Below, piece by piece: positions 13,236 through 13,245 of a DNA stretch of 13,245 bases. A program made the position numbers and the translations under genes. The notes under the pieces are model-generated. The model worked only from the letters and a program-made list of their open reading frames with translations, had not been told where the DNA came from and did not search any database. Position 1 is the stretch's first letter. Every line of letters starts with the position of its first letter. This stretch comes from Deltaproteobacteria bacterium (GTDB lineage Bacteria > Myxococcota_A > UBA9160 > SMWR01): positions 1-13,245 of the forward strand of contig JAFDAW010000044.1 of NCBI GenBank assembly GCA_019313605.1, read 5' to 3'.

Positions 13236-13245
13236 CGCTCTCTCC

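Overview
The window is GC-rich, densely coding bacterial DNA from a Gram-negative organism. Evidence for an outer membrane is an outer-membrane beta-barrel gene, two lipoprotein signal peptides and a periplasmic octaheme cytochrome. The HpnB-type glycosyltransferase points to a hopanoid producer. The mix of a PilZ protein, an AlgP/histone-H1-like lysine-rich protein, a sulfatase-like lipoprotein and a cytochrome/TPR lipoprotein is most like the loosely defined deltaproteobacterial lineages (Myxococcota, Desulfobacterota, Binatota). That placement is inference, because no rRNA or marker gene is present. I saw no tRNA, rRNA, CRISPR array or transposase gene.

Layout. 1-360: no gene recognised. 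361-1827 (-): exported von Willebrand A-domain protein with a degenerate metal site. 1828-2107: intergenic, holding a short non-autonomous transposon-like element (about 1968-2108) with near-perfect terminal inverted repeats and a 9-10 bp target duplication. The element sits exactly at the 3' end of the next gene. 2108-2557 (-): histone-H1/AlgP-like lysine-rich protein with 45-bp internal DNA repeats. 2726-5062 (+): lipoprotein with eight CXXCH haem motifs followed by HEAT-like and TPR repeats. 5153-6247 (+): membrane-anchored SGNH/GDSL-type hydrolase. 6332-7894 (-) and 7891-9324 (-): a TPR/beta-barrel outer-membrane protein and a processive family-2 glycosyltransferase, joined by an ATGA overlap. 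9325-9709: hairpin-rich intergenic region between divergent genes. 9710-10330 (+): PilZ-domain protein with a Glu-Pro linker and a C-terminal tail domain. 10327-11541 (-): HpnB-like glycosyltransferase, converging on the PilZ gene with shared stop-codon bases. 11626-12987 (-): sulfatase-like lipoprotein with Thr at the nucleophile position. 12990-13235 (-): small coiled-coil protein, 2 bp upstream of the sulfatase gene.

How the genes may work together. The most coherent unit is 6332-10330. A BcsA/PgaC/hyaluronan-synthase-like polymerase is translationally coupled to a PgaA/YaiO-like TPR porin, and a stand-alone c-di-GMP-receptor-type PilZ protein is transcribed away from them across a structured leader. 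This looks like a minimal, possibly c-di-GMP-controlled, exopolysaccharide synthesis and export module without the usual accessory genes. The cytochrome and SGNH genes may share a transcript. The small protein, the sulfatase-like gene and hpnB form a probable minus-strand operon whose promoter lies beyond the right edge.
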